Source of the DNA: Notospermus geniculatus
Taxonomy: Eukaryota; Nemertea; Pilidiophora; Heteronemertea; Lineidae
Direction: 5' to 3'
NCBI GenBank assembly: GCA_002633025.1
Contig: NMRB01001523.1
Coordinates: forward strand, 1 to 64,000
Length of the DNA stretch: 64,000 nt
Shown here piece after piece: positions 21,456 to 31,576 of this stretch (position 1 is the first letter of the stretch; every line of letters starts with the position of its first letter). The translations under genes and the position numbers were made by a program. Under the pieces are notes generated by a model. The model did not search any database. It was given only the letters and a program-made list of their open reading frames with translations, and was not told the DNA's origin.

Positions 21456-23137
21456 TGAACTTTACTGGCTGGTGTTCCATCACAATCACTCACTAGACTG
21501 GTCCCACTCTGCTTAACGTTACTCTTTTCTGTCTTTCCTTCCTTAGGTTCACTCTCCTTTGTCGCGTTGCTGTCTCGAGTGAGGCTTGCCTCATCATGGA
21601 GTGCTGTAGGATGGTTTCTCTCACATTGCTTACACTTGGAACGTCTCCTGCACTCCTTAGATCGATGTCCCTGTTTCAAACAAGAGAAACAAAGACGGTT
21701 TTCCTTGACAAATTGCTTTCTATCCTCCAGTGTCTTCGCCAAGAAAGCTGGACATTCATCAATAGTGTGGGATGCTTCACAGCAAACACATTTCTTGGGA
21801 TCACTGGGCATCGTGGTGGGTTTAGTATTCATGGGCTTCGTATTTCCTTCACCATGGTCTGTTGTTCCTGTAGCAAATGTGGATGAGGCACCATGCGCTC
21901 TCTTGTCCTGCTTGTACGATGATCCTGATGAACTTGAAGGCTTGTCTCCTGACTTAGGATTACCACTACGCCCAGAGTGAAGAGACTGCAATGACGTGAT
22001 GGGATCGCATGAGATATCGGCCTCAGAACTGATGTAGTCCGCAAAAATTCGGAATGGGGGAAACTGTCGAGTTACAAGTTTATAGTCCGCCACCTTTCGT
22101 CCCCATCTCGTGATAAGCCAATCTGGTAGCTTAGCCAACATCTTACGATTCTCACGACAATCATCCAAAATCCTCAAATATCCAATAGAGCTCATCGCAG
22201 TGTTGCATTGCTGTAGGAAGTCGCCAAACTTTCTCAGTCCTGTACCATCACGACTCCCAATCTTTGGCCAAGACTCCAATTTCTTACGAAATGCATCCGC
22301 CACTATAAATGGTTCACCAAATCGTGTCTCCAAAACTTCCCTTGCCTTATCGTAAGCCTCCTCAGTATTCATGTATAAAGAACCTTCAATGGCCTCCTTC
22401 GCACGACCCAATAAATATCTTCTGAGGTAATGAAACTGCTCCGCTTTCGGTATTCCTCGGCTTTCTATCAGGGTTTGAAATGCTGCTTTCCATGCTGGGT
22501 AAGTAAGAGGGTCACCACTGAAGACTGTCGGCTCGGGGGCCGGCAGGCGTCCAATGTTAATCTGTCCGGCGAACATTCTAATAAACTCTCCTAACTGGTC
22601 ATGAGTAACCGGATCACGGGTTGGTGCGGCCTGAGGAACAGTTTCCGGCAGGGGGGCAGTGTTGGTGGCTGCATTCTGGTTCACGGGTTCGAAGACTGTG
22701 GCCTGCGGATTCAGTGTCGGTTGAACTTCATCTTCGCGTGGGGTGTCACCATTAGATGCACTCGATTCAGCGACTGGTACATCGGTATTTTTATGCGTCA
22801 TCATAGGCGTACTGCTAGCAGCTACATTGGCAAGCAAATTCGTATCAACTGTTCTCATTAATGATTCATGATCAGTGTCTCCCTGCTCAGCAAGTCTCCG
22901 AGCCTGTCTAGCTTTGATCACTCGTTCAAGACGCAGTTTGTCTAGTTCAAAGTTCATCTGGCTCATCTGCGCTTGTATCTGGTTGGTCCTCACCATATGC
23001 TCAAACTCGATCTTCAACTGTAGTATCTCCACTTGGGCTTGGCTCTTCTCCCTGCTGAGATCAGACATCTGGCTGTTGACGCTGTCATTCATCATTGAGA
23101 TTTCACTGTGGGTTTGGGCGCCTGACAAATATTTCAA
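21452..23137 (-). CDS. Pao-2 Gag polyprotein
   Basis: 561-codon intact frame. Order: a coiled-coil-like N-terminal region rich in Glu/Gln/Lys/Met (about residues 25-90), a Pro/Thr-rich spacer, and a capsid-like region with PEPTVFSGDPLTYPAWKAAF and FHYLRRYLLGRAKEAIEG (about 225-275). The C-terminal knuckles are CVCCEASHTIDEC, CFSCLKQGHRSKEC and CKQCERNHPTALH (about 465-530). The first 11 codons fall inside the 5' LTR; the likelier start is the double Met just inside the internal region (about 23095). The gag is full-length and undamaged, unlike pol. Confidence 0.9.
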   Translation of the reverse strand: MKYLSGAQTHSEISMMNDSVNSQMSDLSREKSQAQVEILQLKIEFEHMVRTNQIQAQMSQMNFELDKLRLERVIKARQARRLAEQGDTDHESLMRTVDTNLLANVAASSTPMMTHKNTDVPVAESSASNGDTPREDEVQPTLNPQATVFEPVNQNAATNTAPLPETVPQAAPTRDPVTHDQLGEFIRMFAGQINIGRLPAPEPTVFSGDPLTYPAWKAAFQTLIESRGIPKAEQFHYLRRYLLGRAKEAIEGSLYMNTEEAYDKAREVLETRFGEPFIVADAFRKKLESWPKIGSRDGTGLRKFGDFLQQCNTAMSSIGYLRILDDCRENRKMLAKLPDWLITRWGRKVADYKLVTRQFPPFRIFADYISSEADISCDPITSLQSLHSGRSGNPKSGDKPSSSSGSSYKQDKRAHGASSTFATGTTDHGEGNTKPMNTKPTTMPSDPKKCVCCEASHTIDECPAFLAKTLEDRKQFVKENRLCFSCLKQGHRSKECRRRSKCKQCERNHPTALHDEASLTRDSNATKESEPKEGKTEKSNVKQSGTSLVSDCDGTPASKVQ

Positions 23138-23710
23138 CTATCACTCAAAGGACTCGACGGGACGACTTAATTGTGGAATGATGCAGTTGTCTTTATTCAT
23201 TCTCTGTATCAATGTCCAATGTCCGTGAAATCTACAAAGATAAAACAAACCATAAACTTTGTTGTCCTCAATTCTATATCCAGGAGGTGCTGCCACCTAT
23301 TGCTAGCCAAGGAACTAAACGACAGATTTCGTCACGTGACCTACGCATGAGGCTCAAGGAGAGCACGCCCAAGGAGAGCGAGAGCGCCATGATGAAATGA
23401 AGCGAGGACAAGACGTCACTAAAACATCCAAAAATGCTCATAAAGGGCTCAGTTACACAATTCTACGAAGGATCTCCAGAAGGACAACATAATAGTCTGT
23501 GACATTCATGCCTTGATTATATAATTACCTCAATGAGTGCCTCATAACATGACTTTTAAAGAGGTTGAAATACGGCGACCAAAAACACATGGCAGTAAAC
23601 TATAGCTGAGTGCCTGCGCATGCGCGAACTAAACCGCGGGAAAAACAGTTTCCGTATCCGCGGTTTGGCGGAACTTGTGACAAAATATTCTGCGCTCAGG
23701 CGCACTTACA
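23107..23710 (-). repeat. Pao-2 5' LTR
   Basis: 604 bp; the reading strand starts TGTAAGTGCGCC and ends CCCAAACCCACA. Identity to matching blocks of the 3' LTR is about 95% by eye. The internal region starts GTGAAATCTCAATGATG with no obvious TGG-type tRNA primer-binding site. It is 1.65 kb shorter than the other LTR because of insertions there and possible deletions here. Confidence 0.88.
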
Positions 23711-23851
23711 GTCATATTTTATTAAGCTTTTGAGTTGTGAATCAAATCCGTGTAAAAAGGGCAGTTTCCATTGACACTAGCCGGCCGCAGTTCACTGGTA
23801 ACAAGCACGGTACGCGTGAGGCGAGTGCGGTTTGTAAGATACCCCGGTTAA

Positions 23852-24845
23852 GGTGGCGGGGGAGATAGTGAACGCACCCAATTGAGGTTCGTTTGAAATT
23901 GAATTGCACGAATGTGTTACGACCGAAGTTTATTTTGCCAACGAAATTTGTGAGTTTATGTATTGTTTCAGATCTCCGAATTGAAAAACTGCACAATAAT
24001 TAACTGATTATGTAACTTTATTCATGAACAATGGCAAGTCCCAGATGAAGTTTTCAGAGGCGATGACGGGTACAGCCGGCTCCAAATGACCGGATTTTAG
24101 GTAGTGATGGATGCAGCCTGGCGAGTTCTATGGTCGTTCGAGGCCCGATTTTTCAAAATTGAAATAACTAATTAGCAATTGCTTAATTAGTGGCCTGAAA
24201 AAGGTCAAAACAGAAAATTGAATAATTTTGGGTGTTTTCGTCTGAAATTCAAAAATCGGGGCTGGAACGGCCTTAGAAGAAGTTTTTTCCAGATCATATT
24301 CGAAATCAGATTAACCATCGATCCACGCACAAAAAAGAAATCGCTCGTGAAAATTTGTGAGAAAGTCCGCAACTTTCCCCGCGAGCCCTTTGTTATGGTA
24401 ATGAAGAACGCCATGTGGAGTTCGTCACGTTCGGATAACATCTGTTCAAAAAATCATCGACGACAGAGCTATTGTTAGGGACCAGCGTGGCCTAATGGAA
24501 AGAGGTATTGCGCAATACCATCCCGGGCGTAACATGCCTGAGAATTATACTTGCCAAATATTGAAACAGGCTATGATTGTGACCGACTGCGGTTGAGGCC
24601 ATGAATAAATTCATTCAAATCATTTCCATATTCAGCGGGAAAATACGCCGGTGTAACGTTTTTGAGCGTTCCCCATCTGCGAGTGTTCCCCTGCTATTGT
24701 CTGACGGAATAAGCCGTGACTCGACAATGGAGGACACACAGAGAAACGTGTCGATCTATCTGCGAGTGTTTCCAGAACAATAGGGGGAACACTGACACAC
24801 GGAAACACTGAAAAACTTTACACCTGGCTTGTCACCTCCGCCACC
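23852..24845. mobile_element. TTAA-flanked TIR element, 994 bp
   Basis: The ends GGTGGCGGGGGAG and (complement) GGTGGCGGAGG are inverted and flanked by TTAA at 23848-23851 and 24846-24849. TTAA targets are used by piggyBac and Kolobok transposons, so this is a candidate non-autonomous member; the short TIR limits certainty. It has no transposase. Its middle (about 24150-24470) has several 78-86-codon frames without motifs. Confidence 0.55.
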
Positions 24846-24849
24846 TTAA

Positions 24850-25231
24850 TGATCACTCGCAAACACGTCTCACATAATACAAGCGCAGTAGGGCCCTTGG
24901 TGAACTCGTATGACTCGAGCACAGTCAAAACATTACATCACCTTAGCCTAAGAAATATCCGTAAACACCTATAGGTCTTCACGGATTGTTCTTAGGCTTA
25001 GGCGATAGCCGTGTCTCTCTGCGAAACCGCTAAAGCCAAACCTTTTCACCTACGGTTACGTATAACTAAATGTAGTCGATCACCTAAACGTGAGGGTGCG
25101 AAAGCTCACTATTTGGTACTGTTACATTTAGTCTCATTTTTCTTTGTTGATAATATTTTCTTGTCATTTTCAGGTAAGCTGTTAACAAGGCCAGTAGACT
25201 TTGTTTGATACCAAAGTGAACGTGGTTCATC
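24850..25231. other. Spacer, nothing assigned
   Basis: About 380 bp. It contains a short inverted pair (TTAGCCTAAGAAATATCCGT near 24943 and ACGGATTGTTCTTAGGCTTA near 24979) forming a hairpin. No gene seen. Confidence 0.4.
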
Positions 25232-25688
25232 AATTTTCAGTGCACGAAAGGACAACGATTCTTGAAAGTTACTTTTCAACCAAATCAGTGGTTCTAACAC
25301 AGAGGGCATTTCAGAGGGAATTTCCTCGGAGAAAGGTTTCGTGCAGAAAACGATAACGAACATTGTAGAGAAATTCAGAAACACTGGCAGTGTGGGAAAT
25401 GACAATAAAGGTCATAGCGGGCGGCAGGTTACTGTCAGAACACCAGCGAATGTTCAGGCAGTAAGGGGACATCTTGAACAGTCATTCAGCAGCGTGGTGC
25501 TTGGATTGAGCACATTATTAATAAATTATTGAAAGAAGTGTAGTTAAAACATTGTGATACCATAGTGATTTGGACAAAAAATGTATAGGTCTCTCGCATC
25601 TGTGGACAAAAAAAACATGAAAAAATATCAACTTTTTGTTCGGGTTTTGGCTGTAGAAAAATGGGTAGATTGTTTTAACCACCCTGTA
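25232..25688 (+). pseudogene. DUF4817-type transposase HTH fragment with transposon right end
   Basis: The plus frame encodes HERTTILESYFSTKSVV, LTQRAFQREFPRRKV, then after a +1 frameshift near 25345 TITNIVEKFRNTGSV, SGRQVTVRTPANVQAVR. This is the N-terminal helix-turn-helix found in DUF4817 proteins, linked to mariner-like transposons in many animals. No DDE catalytic domain follows. The sequence ends TTTTAACCACCCTG before TA (25687-25688), a TIR of the CAGGGTGG class. The left end is not identified. It reads as an internally deleted transposon. Confidence 0.65.
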
Positions 25689-25726
25689 TGTACGGGCGGT
25701 AGTTTCAGCCAAAAAAAGGATAATCG

Positions 25727-25866
25727 CACAGAGGGATTATAAATTCAAAGAGAGGGATATTCATAGAGGGATTCGAAGAGGGATATTCAAAGAGGGATAT
25801 TCGCAGAGGGATCTTCGAAGAGGGTTCTTTGATGAGAGGGATTTCGAAGAGAGATATTCGCATAAG
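25727..25866. repeat. Minisatellite (GAGGGATATTCAAA-type)
   Basis: Roughly 8-9 degenerate units of 14-18 bp around AGAGGGATATTC, some reading AGAGGGATCTTCGA. Non-coding. Confidence 0.8.
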
Positions 25867-26063
25867 GAAACCTTCCTGAGAATACACGCAATTGGCCAAC
25901 ATCAAAGGCCCTCGTCCTCGTGGCTGATTATCATGGGAATAAATTTAAATCCCCGATCACTCCACCCAAAAGACCACTTCGAACAATAGGATTTCCATTG
26001 TGTGCCATAAAGTAATTGTTCTGATCGTGGATTCTAAAGTTTAGCCTTATCCTGCCTCGTATT

Positions 26064-27240
26064 ATTAGCTCACCCGTGAGCTCTAGTTAGTCTAGGAGCT
26101 AACTCAAGTACAAAGACATTTTTTGTTTGTGGGTTAGTTTCCATCCCACTGACCACAAAAACCCAGTTCTTAAGTTCCGCAAATGGTGCGTTTAGAAGAT
26201 ACAGCCGTGTGAACTTTGGGTACTGGTTTGTCATTGGACCAAAATCAGAGCATTTGTACAGGGGCTTGGATACTGATGTACAGCTAACTTTTAAATGGGT
26301 GGCTTGAGACCCCATCAGATTAGCATATTCTTATTTGTTGTTATTTGCTATAGGATGAGGAATTCAATAAACAGTAAGTTATCAATTTAAAATGGCCGCC
26401 GGGCCAAAATTCTGAAAAAGATGTAACACCATCATTTCCAATAAGATAAAATACGTAAGAATATGTTTTCCTGTCTCATTGGGCCCATGTTTCTATCTAT
26501 TGGCAATACATTTATAGGGTCCCAAGCCACCCATTTAAAAGTTAGCTGTACATCAGTTTCCTAGCCCCTGTATATAATGCTCTGATTTTGCTCCAATGAT
26601 AAAGTCAGTACCCAAAATTCAAACGGCTGTATCTTCTAAACGCACCATTTGCGGAACTTAAGAATTGGGTTTTTGTGGTCAGTTGGATAGAAACTAACCC
26701 ACAAACCCAAAAATGTTTTTGTACCTGAGATGTGCATTAAATCTTTGTTAGCTCCCAGACTAAGTCCTCACGCAGTGTCCTACATCGTCCGTCGTAGTCC
26801 GTTAGCAGGGCACGTTTCGTAACTGCTGGGGCTATTGATCTGAAACTTGGTACATACATACCCCTAGGTCAGATGACCTCAGACACCAAGTTTCGGTCCG
26901 ATTCGATTCTTGACTTGGCCACCGGAGGGGGGGGGGCTGAAGCAAAAACCTTTAAAGTACTATTTCACCCTGACCGTTGAGCGTATCCTCAACGAATTTT
27001 TTTCGTAGGTACATCTGATGAGGTTTATTATGCGACATATCACCCGGGTTTTTTATTTGACCTAATTTTCAAGGTCACGGAGGTCAACGTTCGAAAGGTG
27101 CTGGGGACTTAACAGAGGTTTCCAACTTTGGGGAAATCTCGGAAAGTAATACATCTATCTTGTTGAAAATTACACGGTTGACACTATGGTCCATATCATT
27201 GATCATGACATGATATCAACCTGCTCGTCCTTCTATTTTT
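26064..27240 (+). repeat. HTR repeat, copy 3 (split by a palindromic MITE)
   Basis: Starts with the hairpin TTAGCTCACCCGTGAGCT and, after the nested element 26087-26766, continues GTCCGTCGTAGTCCGTTAGC, GGGCACGTTTCGTAACTGCT, CTGAAACTTGGTACATACAT and TTCGGTCCGATTCGATTCTT. These match copies at 57816 and (inverted) 61793. The far-end hairpin of the other copies is not seen, so the right limit is approximate. Confidence 0.7.
26087..26766. mobile_element. Foldback MITE, 0.68 kb, arms about 230 bp
   Basis: The left arm starts TTAGTCTAGGAGCTAAC and the right arm ends GTTAGCTCCCAGACTAA. The arms pair over some 230 bp (for example AAATGGGTGGCTTGAGACCC at about 26294 against GGGTCCCAAGCCACCCATTT at about 26518). 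It interrupts HTR copy 3 near its 5' hairpin. Non-coding. Confidence 0.85.
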
Positions 27241-27660
27241 TCACTACCTACTGTAATTAGTCCTTTTGAATGCCTTAGAAATTGCTGAAGGAATCAATAT
27301 TTTCCATAGAGACTTGGGCTAAATATTCTTAGCATCATGTTGGATAAGATTATTCCAAAGAAAACAAACAAGTTCCATCACGATAGGGCTTTTTTAGGAT
27401 AGAAATATCGGTTATACTGCCCAGTTTCAACCTTTTCCAAGTCTGAGCCGGGTTTTATGCATGATTACAAGTCTTCACATAACAGGCCAACAACAATACA
27501 TGGGCCTAACCACTCATGGAGGGGCAAGGGTAATATTTGATCAATTTATTGACAAAATAATACAGAATTATACTGTTTAAGTTTATTTACATATCAAGGG
27601 AATGAAATTTCTCCTTCACAAGGTAGAGTGGAAAATCCCAAAAATAGCCTTTTGCCAGCT
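27241..27660. other. Spacer, nothing assigned
   Basis: About 420 bp of AT-rich sequence; no coding frame, RNA gene or repeat recognised. Confidence 0.4.
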
Positions 27661-27896
27661 CTCAAATATTGTGGCCTACTTTTTTTATTTAAGCGAAAAA
27701 GTACTTTCTCGCCTCGATATGCTAGCACTGCATCGGCCATTGTCGGCAGCATCGTCAACAACGGCATCATCACCGCGATAGACCTTATAAACCTCCTCGC
27801 AAATATACACCCACTTTGCACATCTTCTCCATTGTCTCAGAAACACGGAAATACCACAATACATTTAAATAAAAAAATAGGCCACAATATTTGCCA
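27661..27896. repeat. Palindromic MITE, about 235 bp
   Basis: Inverted arms of about 30 bp: CAAATATTGTGGCCTACTTT at 27664 and its counterpart AGGCCACAATATTTG ending at 27895. The loop carries a 123-codon frame without a recognised domain, probably chance. Confidence 0.6.
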
Positions 27897-28375
27897 AATA
27901 CCACGCAGACACGGGTTTATAATACAAAAATCATCCCCTCCAAATTTCAGCTCGAAAGGTTGCGCCATGGCTGAGAATATCCGCGAAAATAAACCGTGAA
28001 AGAAAATCAAGGATGATAATAATGGTCACTCTAGTGAACCAAAAATTGACTTCCCATAATGAAGAAACCATGGAGCTGCTCGAAGGACCTTGCCAAAAGT
28101 TCTGACTAAACGGAAGGACCAGAATTGCATGCATTTACTGTTTAGACAGAAGTCCTCTTCACATCGCTTCTAAAATTCTTCGAGCAGCATTTGTTACATC
28201 TTGCGGAGTTAATGCTTATAATTATGACTGAAGTCCTGTTTTTACAAGGTGATAAGTACACTGTAATAAAGCGTGGCACATAAAGCGTGGTGAATAAGAC
28301 TTTTAGTGGAGCCTATTTAATAAGCAATGAGTGGAAATAACAGAGGTGGTCTAATAATTTTTTCCACAGCTGTAT
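27897..28375. other. Spacer, nothing assigned
   Basis: No feature supported. There are a few short direct repeats (AAAGCGTGGCACATAAAGCG near 28266). Confidence 0.4.
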
Positions 28376-28601
28376 ATACTTTATCCTCGCCTCTAAGAGG
28401 TCAGTCACTAATGTCCAGAAAGTGCCACTTTCTTGGCAGGTCTAGGCATTGCCAGGTCATTGTGAGTACAATACTCCACGAAACTTCCTCGTTCTGATTG
28501 GTCGAACAAAGAACGAAGCACCGGCGCCAATTATGGAATGGAACAAAGGCCAAGTCATGAGTACTCTGGACTGACCTTTTAGAGGCGAGGATAAAGTATC
28601 A
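28376..28601. mobile_element. MITE, about 225 bp
   Basis: Inverted termini TACTTTATCCTCGCCTCTAA and GAGGCGAGGATAAAGTA, with arms continuing into GAGGTCAGTC / GACTGACC. It sits directly against the left end of the Penelope-like element. Target duplication uncertain (TA or TAT). Confidence 0.75.
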
Positions 28602-28636
28602 CCATATACTGTGGTTGCGGAGTTATGGCGGACTGG

Positions 28637-29756
28637 GGGCGGTTCTATAGGCCTACATTATAACCCGCAGGAGTAGCCTTAAATAAAATGAAAGGAATGC
28701 CCGAATACAAATCTCGGGAAGGCATGTCTTGGATTCATTCAATAAATCGGAAAGTCGTCTCCGAATATTTCGCAAATTTTCGACCCCAATCGGGGTCTTC
28801 CTCAGGCGCTATGTAGAAGAGATCCCAGAGGTGAATGAGTTAGAACCTAATGATGGAAGGTAGTTATAGTATGGAAGAAGCCCTGGACAAACAGGGAGCT
28901 AAGAATGGGACAAAGGCCCCCTAGTTTGGTGCTGCTAGAGCATGTTACTAAAAGAAGACTTGTAATTAGAGAAGGAATGTAATTAGTAGAAGTGAGATTA
29001 GGCTGGAAGACATGAGTATAGTTACGGCTTGTGTAATTAAAAGTAAAAAATAAGCAGTGGAAAATGTAATTACTAGTAGTAGAAGTGTGATTAGGCTGAA
29101 AGACATGAGTTTAGTTACGACTTGTGTAATTAAAAGTAAAACATAAGCAGTGAAAAATAAAGGGCAATGGAGTTGCAAAGTACCCACTCCAAAAGCCAAA
29201 GAATGGCAATAATAAAAGTTGAATAGAGAGAAAGAAATATGGAGTAAAAAGTAAAAGCGAGCTGAGTGGCTCATGCAGCTTACTGGCTTAGATATGAAAT
29301 GTGGAAAAGGGCATTAGGAGGACTAGGCCTAATACCAAAAAGAAGCAACAAAATGTAACTAAAACAAGTGAAAATACGGGGAAAAGGTATGAGGTATAAA
29401 TGAGAAGTGAGAACCATACCAAACTTAGGCGCCCCTGCACCTCAAGCTGGTAAAAAGGACTAGGGAAACTGGTAATGAAAATGAGAAGTGAAACTAGTCC
29501 CAGACTTTGACGCCCCTGCATCAAGCTGGTATACAAGGATAGCGAAACTGATAACGAGAATAAGAGAAAAAGAGCCTAATAGCACCAAACTTGGATGCCC
29601 CTGCTTCACAAGCTAGTAAAGGACTAAAGTAGAATAGGGGAGCTATGGGTTTATCAGACCTCAGCATCTGGTGTTGGGACCTGAGGGGGTGACAGTTCTA
29701 TGGGTCCACATCCAACGCAACTCTATTCTGAGGAGGGTCGTCTCCTCCGGGCATGC
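28637..29756 (-). other. PLE 3' region with tandem repeats and a hammerhead-like hairpin
   Basis: Two tandem units of about 107 bp lie at about 28975-29160 (each with AGACATGAGT and TTGTGTAATTAAAAGTAAAA). Three units of about 105 bp lie at about 29390-29640 (each with GCCCCTGC and CAAGCTGGTA). Minus-strand 28805-28778 reads CTGAGGA, a six-bp GACCCC/GGGGTC stem, then GAAA. Non-coding apart from the 29757 border. Confidence 0.6.
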
Positions 29757-29936
29757 CTACAGAATGGTGAACCTCAGGCCCTTGACAGAATGTCCAGGCG
29801 TTTTGAAATGGGCATAGAGTAAAGAACAGTCATGGCCATCCTCTTTCCCTAGCCTGATGTTGGACCTGTAGTTGTTCATCCTTTTACGGAAGCATGTGGT
29901 CTGTCGGGCGTACTGATTGATTGTAGGGCATCTGGT
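29757..29936 (-). pseudogene. PLE GIY-YIG endonuclease, C-terminal piece
   Basis: Encodes CPTINQYARQTTCFRKRMNN, then YRSNIRLGKEDGHDCSLLYA and HFKTPGHSVKG. This matches the region after the YxGxTT core of PLE GIY-YIG nucleases (conserved Arg, and H-F...H). The preceding half ends at 31577 on the other side of FB-1, and the frame is continuous if FB-1 and one GCATCTGGT are skipped. GIY-YIG nicks target DNA to prime reverse transcription. Confidence 0.72.
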
Positions 29937-30329
29937 GAGTATTCGAAAACCCTGGATACTGGAGACTGGAGAGTGAACAATGGAGAGCGTCATTGTTCTC
30001 CGCCACCTGGATCAACATCGTATCTAGGATATTTCAGTAACATCAGATATAACTCCAGAAGTGGCGTACAGAAGGCAGTGCTGTGCTGATCATAGGTCCT
30101 TTTTTGCCCTGATGTTGAATGCTTGTAAAAAATTTCCTCCGCCACAAAGTTGCACTTTGTAGTTGTTGGAAAAAATAAATTGAAATTTAAATAGGGTTCC
30201 TACAGTGCATGAGTGTGGCCCAGACTTTTTCACATCAAACTATATGATTCAAACAGCATCGCATAGACTAAAATGCTGTTCGTACAATACTAGGGAAATC
30301 TGGGTCACCTTGTGGTGATTTGGGAACAT

Positions 30330-30460
30330 CTCACTAGTCCGAAGGTTCACTAGTCCGAAGGTTCAGTAGTCCGAAGGTTCACTAGTCCGAAGGTTCACTA
30401 GTCCGAAGGTTCACTAGTCCGAAGGTTCACTAGTCCGAAGGTTCACCAGTCCGATGTGGT
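30330..30460 (+). repeat. FB-1 left minisatellite arm
   Basis: Eight head-to-tail copies of the 16-bp unit ACTAGTCCGAAGGTTC with only a few substitutions (one unit reads AGTAGTCC, the last ACCAGTCCGA). Confidence 0.92.
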
Positions 30461-31122
30461 GCAAATGGTCAAACACAGGGGAAGATGCCTATCGATTTTG
30501 AGCTCAAAACAAAGGATTTCAAGATTGCGGCCAGAAAATTCGAGCCCAGTCAAATGACTGAAATTATGAGTCAATTCATTATCCTTAATTTGACTCACTG
30601 TTTGGTTTTAACCTCTCTGTTAATGAAGTGGAATACCAATGTGGAAACGCATCGGACTTTGACTGTCTGGAGGACTCAAGATATCTGGGTAAAAAGAGTT
30701 GATTTGTTCACATTTCTTAAAGGAGATTAGCCACCGATCTGACCTACACGTAACGTGAAATGTTTGAGCGCCAAAGAGAAACCCAGTCCCAACCAATCAC
30801 AAGCCTCGATCGCAGGCAATGACGTCGACACCATTGTAGTAGCGTCGGCGCCAAATAATATAGGTCAATCTGTGGTCCATCTACTTAAACCGTTAGTTTC
30901 ATGATAAAATCATAGGGATATCAAAAAGATATACATTGTATACAGCATCTCCGACACTATGCAAACTGGATGTTCACAGTTACTCAAGGGAGTAGGCGCT
31001 GATATTAGTAATGATCCACCACTTTCCCGTTTAATTCTGACCCATCCAGTCGCCCCATCCCACCCTCATCTACTTTTAGCTCACAACACATCCGCTGCCG
31101 AACCCATCCAATTGACTAATCA

Positions 31123-31285
31123 ACTTTCGGACTAGTGGACCATCGATTTAGTGGACGTTCGGACTACTGAACCTTCGGACTAGTGGACCTTCGGACTAGT
31201 GAACCTTCGGACCAGTGAACCTTAATTTTCGGACTACTGAACTTTCGGACCAGTGGACCTTCGGACTAGTGAACCTTCGGACTAC
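31123..31285 (-). repeat. FB-1 right minisatellite arm
   Basis: About nine or ten copies of GAACCTTCGGACTAGT, the reverse complement of the left-arm unit. They are more diverged (GGACCTTC, ACTACTG and ACCAGTG variants) and include one short interruption. Confidence 0.9.
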
Positions 31286-31576
31286 TGTTCTGGCACATTT
31301 TGCAGACAGGGCTGGGCAGACCAGAAGTTGGACGAGCCGTGAAGAAATGATTAATGTGGGATCCATCAGAAACAGGCATAGGGCTTCTAGTTGTGCCATA
31401 CGGGGACTGGATGTCAAATTGAGAGGGAACATTGCATCCTGATTTAGGGTATTCGAAAACCCTGTTGCTAATATAGGCTCGTCCTTAGTGCTGTAGGTGA
31501 ATCCAGGTGGTGGAGAACTATGACGCTCTCCATAGTCCACTCTCCAGTCACCAGTATCCAGGGTTTTCGAATACCC

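Larger units (their letters stand above)
13607..23710 (-). mobile_element. Pao-2: full-length BEL/Pao retrotransposon with GTCAT target duplication
   Basis: LTRs at 13607-15860 (3') and 23107-23710 (5') both run TGTGGGTTTGGG to GCGCACTTACA. The flanks are an identical 5-bp duplication, GTCAT (13602-13606 and 23711-23715), typical for BEL/Pao. Between them, on the minus strand: gag with zinc knuckles, protease, RT, RNase H, integrase. It is disabled by a deletion in RT, frameshifts, and three inverted-repeat insertions (14721-15669, 18563-19008, 20264-20793). Its boundaries are the best defined in the window. Confidence 0.93.
29937..31576. mobile_element. FB-1: foldback element with inverted minisatellite arms, 9-bp duplication
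   Basis: 1640 bp. The TIRs pair over about 80 bp at about 90% identity (GTATTCGAAAACCCTGGATA at 29939 and its counterpart ending 31574). Inside are tandem 16-bp units ACTAGTCCGAAGGTTC (30330-30460), mirrored in inverted orientation at 31123-31285. Flanked by GCATCTGGT (29928-29936 and 31577-31585). The 9-bp duplication and tandem inverted arms recall Foldback and Mutator-like elements. The core 30470-31110 has an 81-codon frame without motifs. Confidence 0.88.

Noticed and set aside
24490-24560. tRNA-like A box (TGGCCTAATGG) on the plus strand
   Set aside because: No B box at the right distance and no foldable cloverleaf; left as spacer within the TTAA element.
30330-30460. Regular direct repeats that superficially look like a CRISPR array
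   Set aside because: Units are contiguous with no unique spacers, are mirrored in inverted orientation at 31123-31285, and the DNA is eukaryotic.
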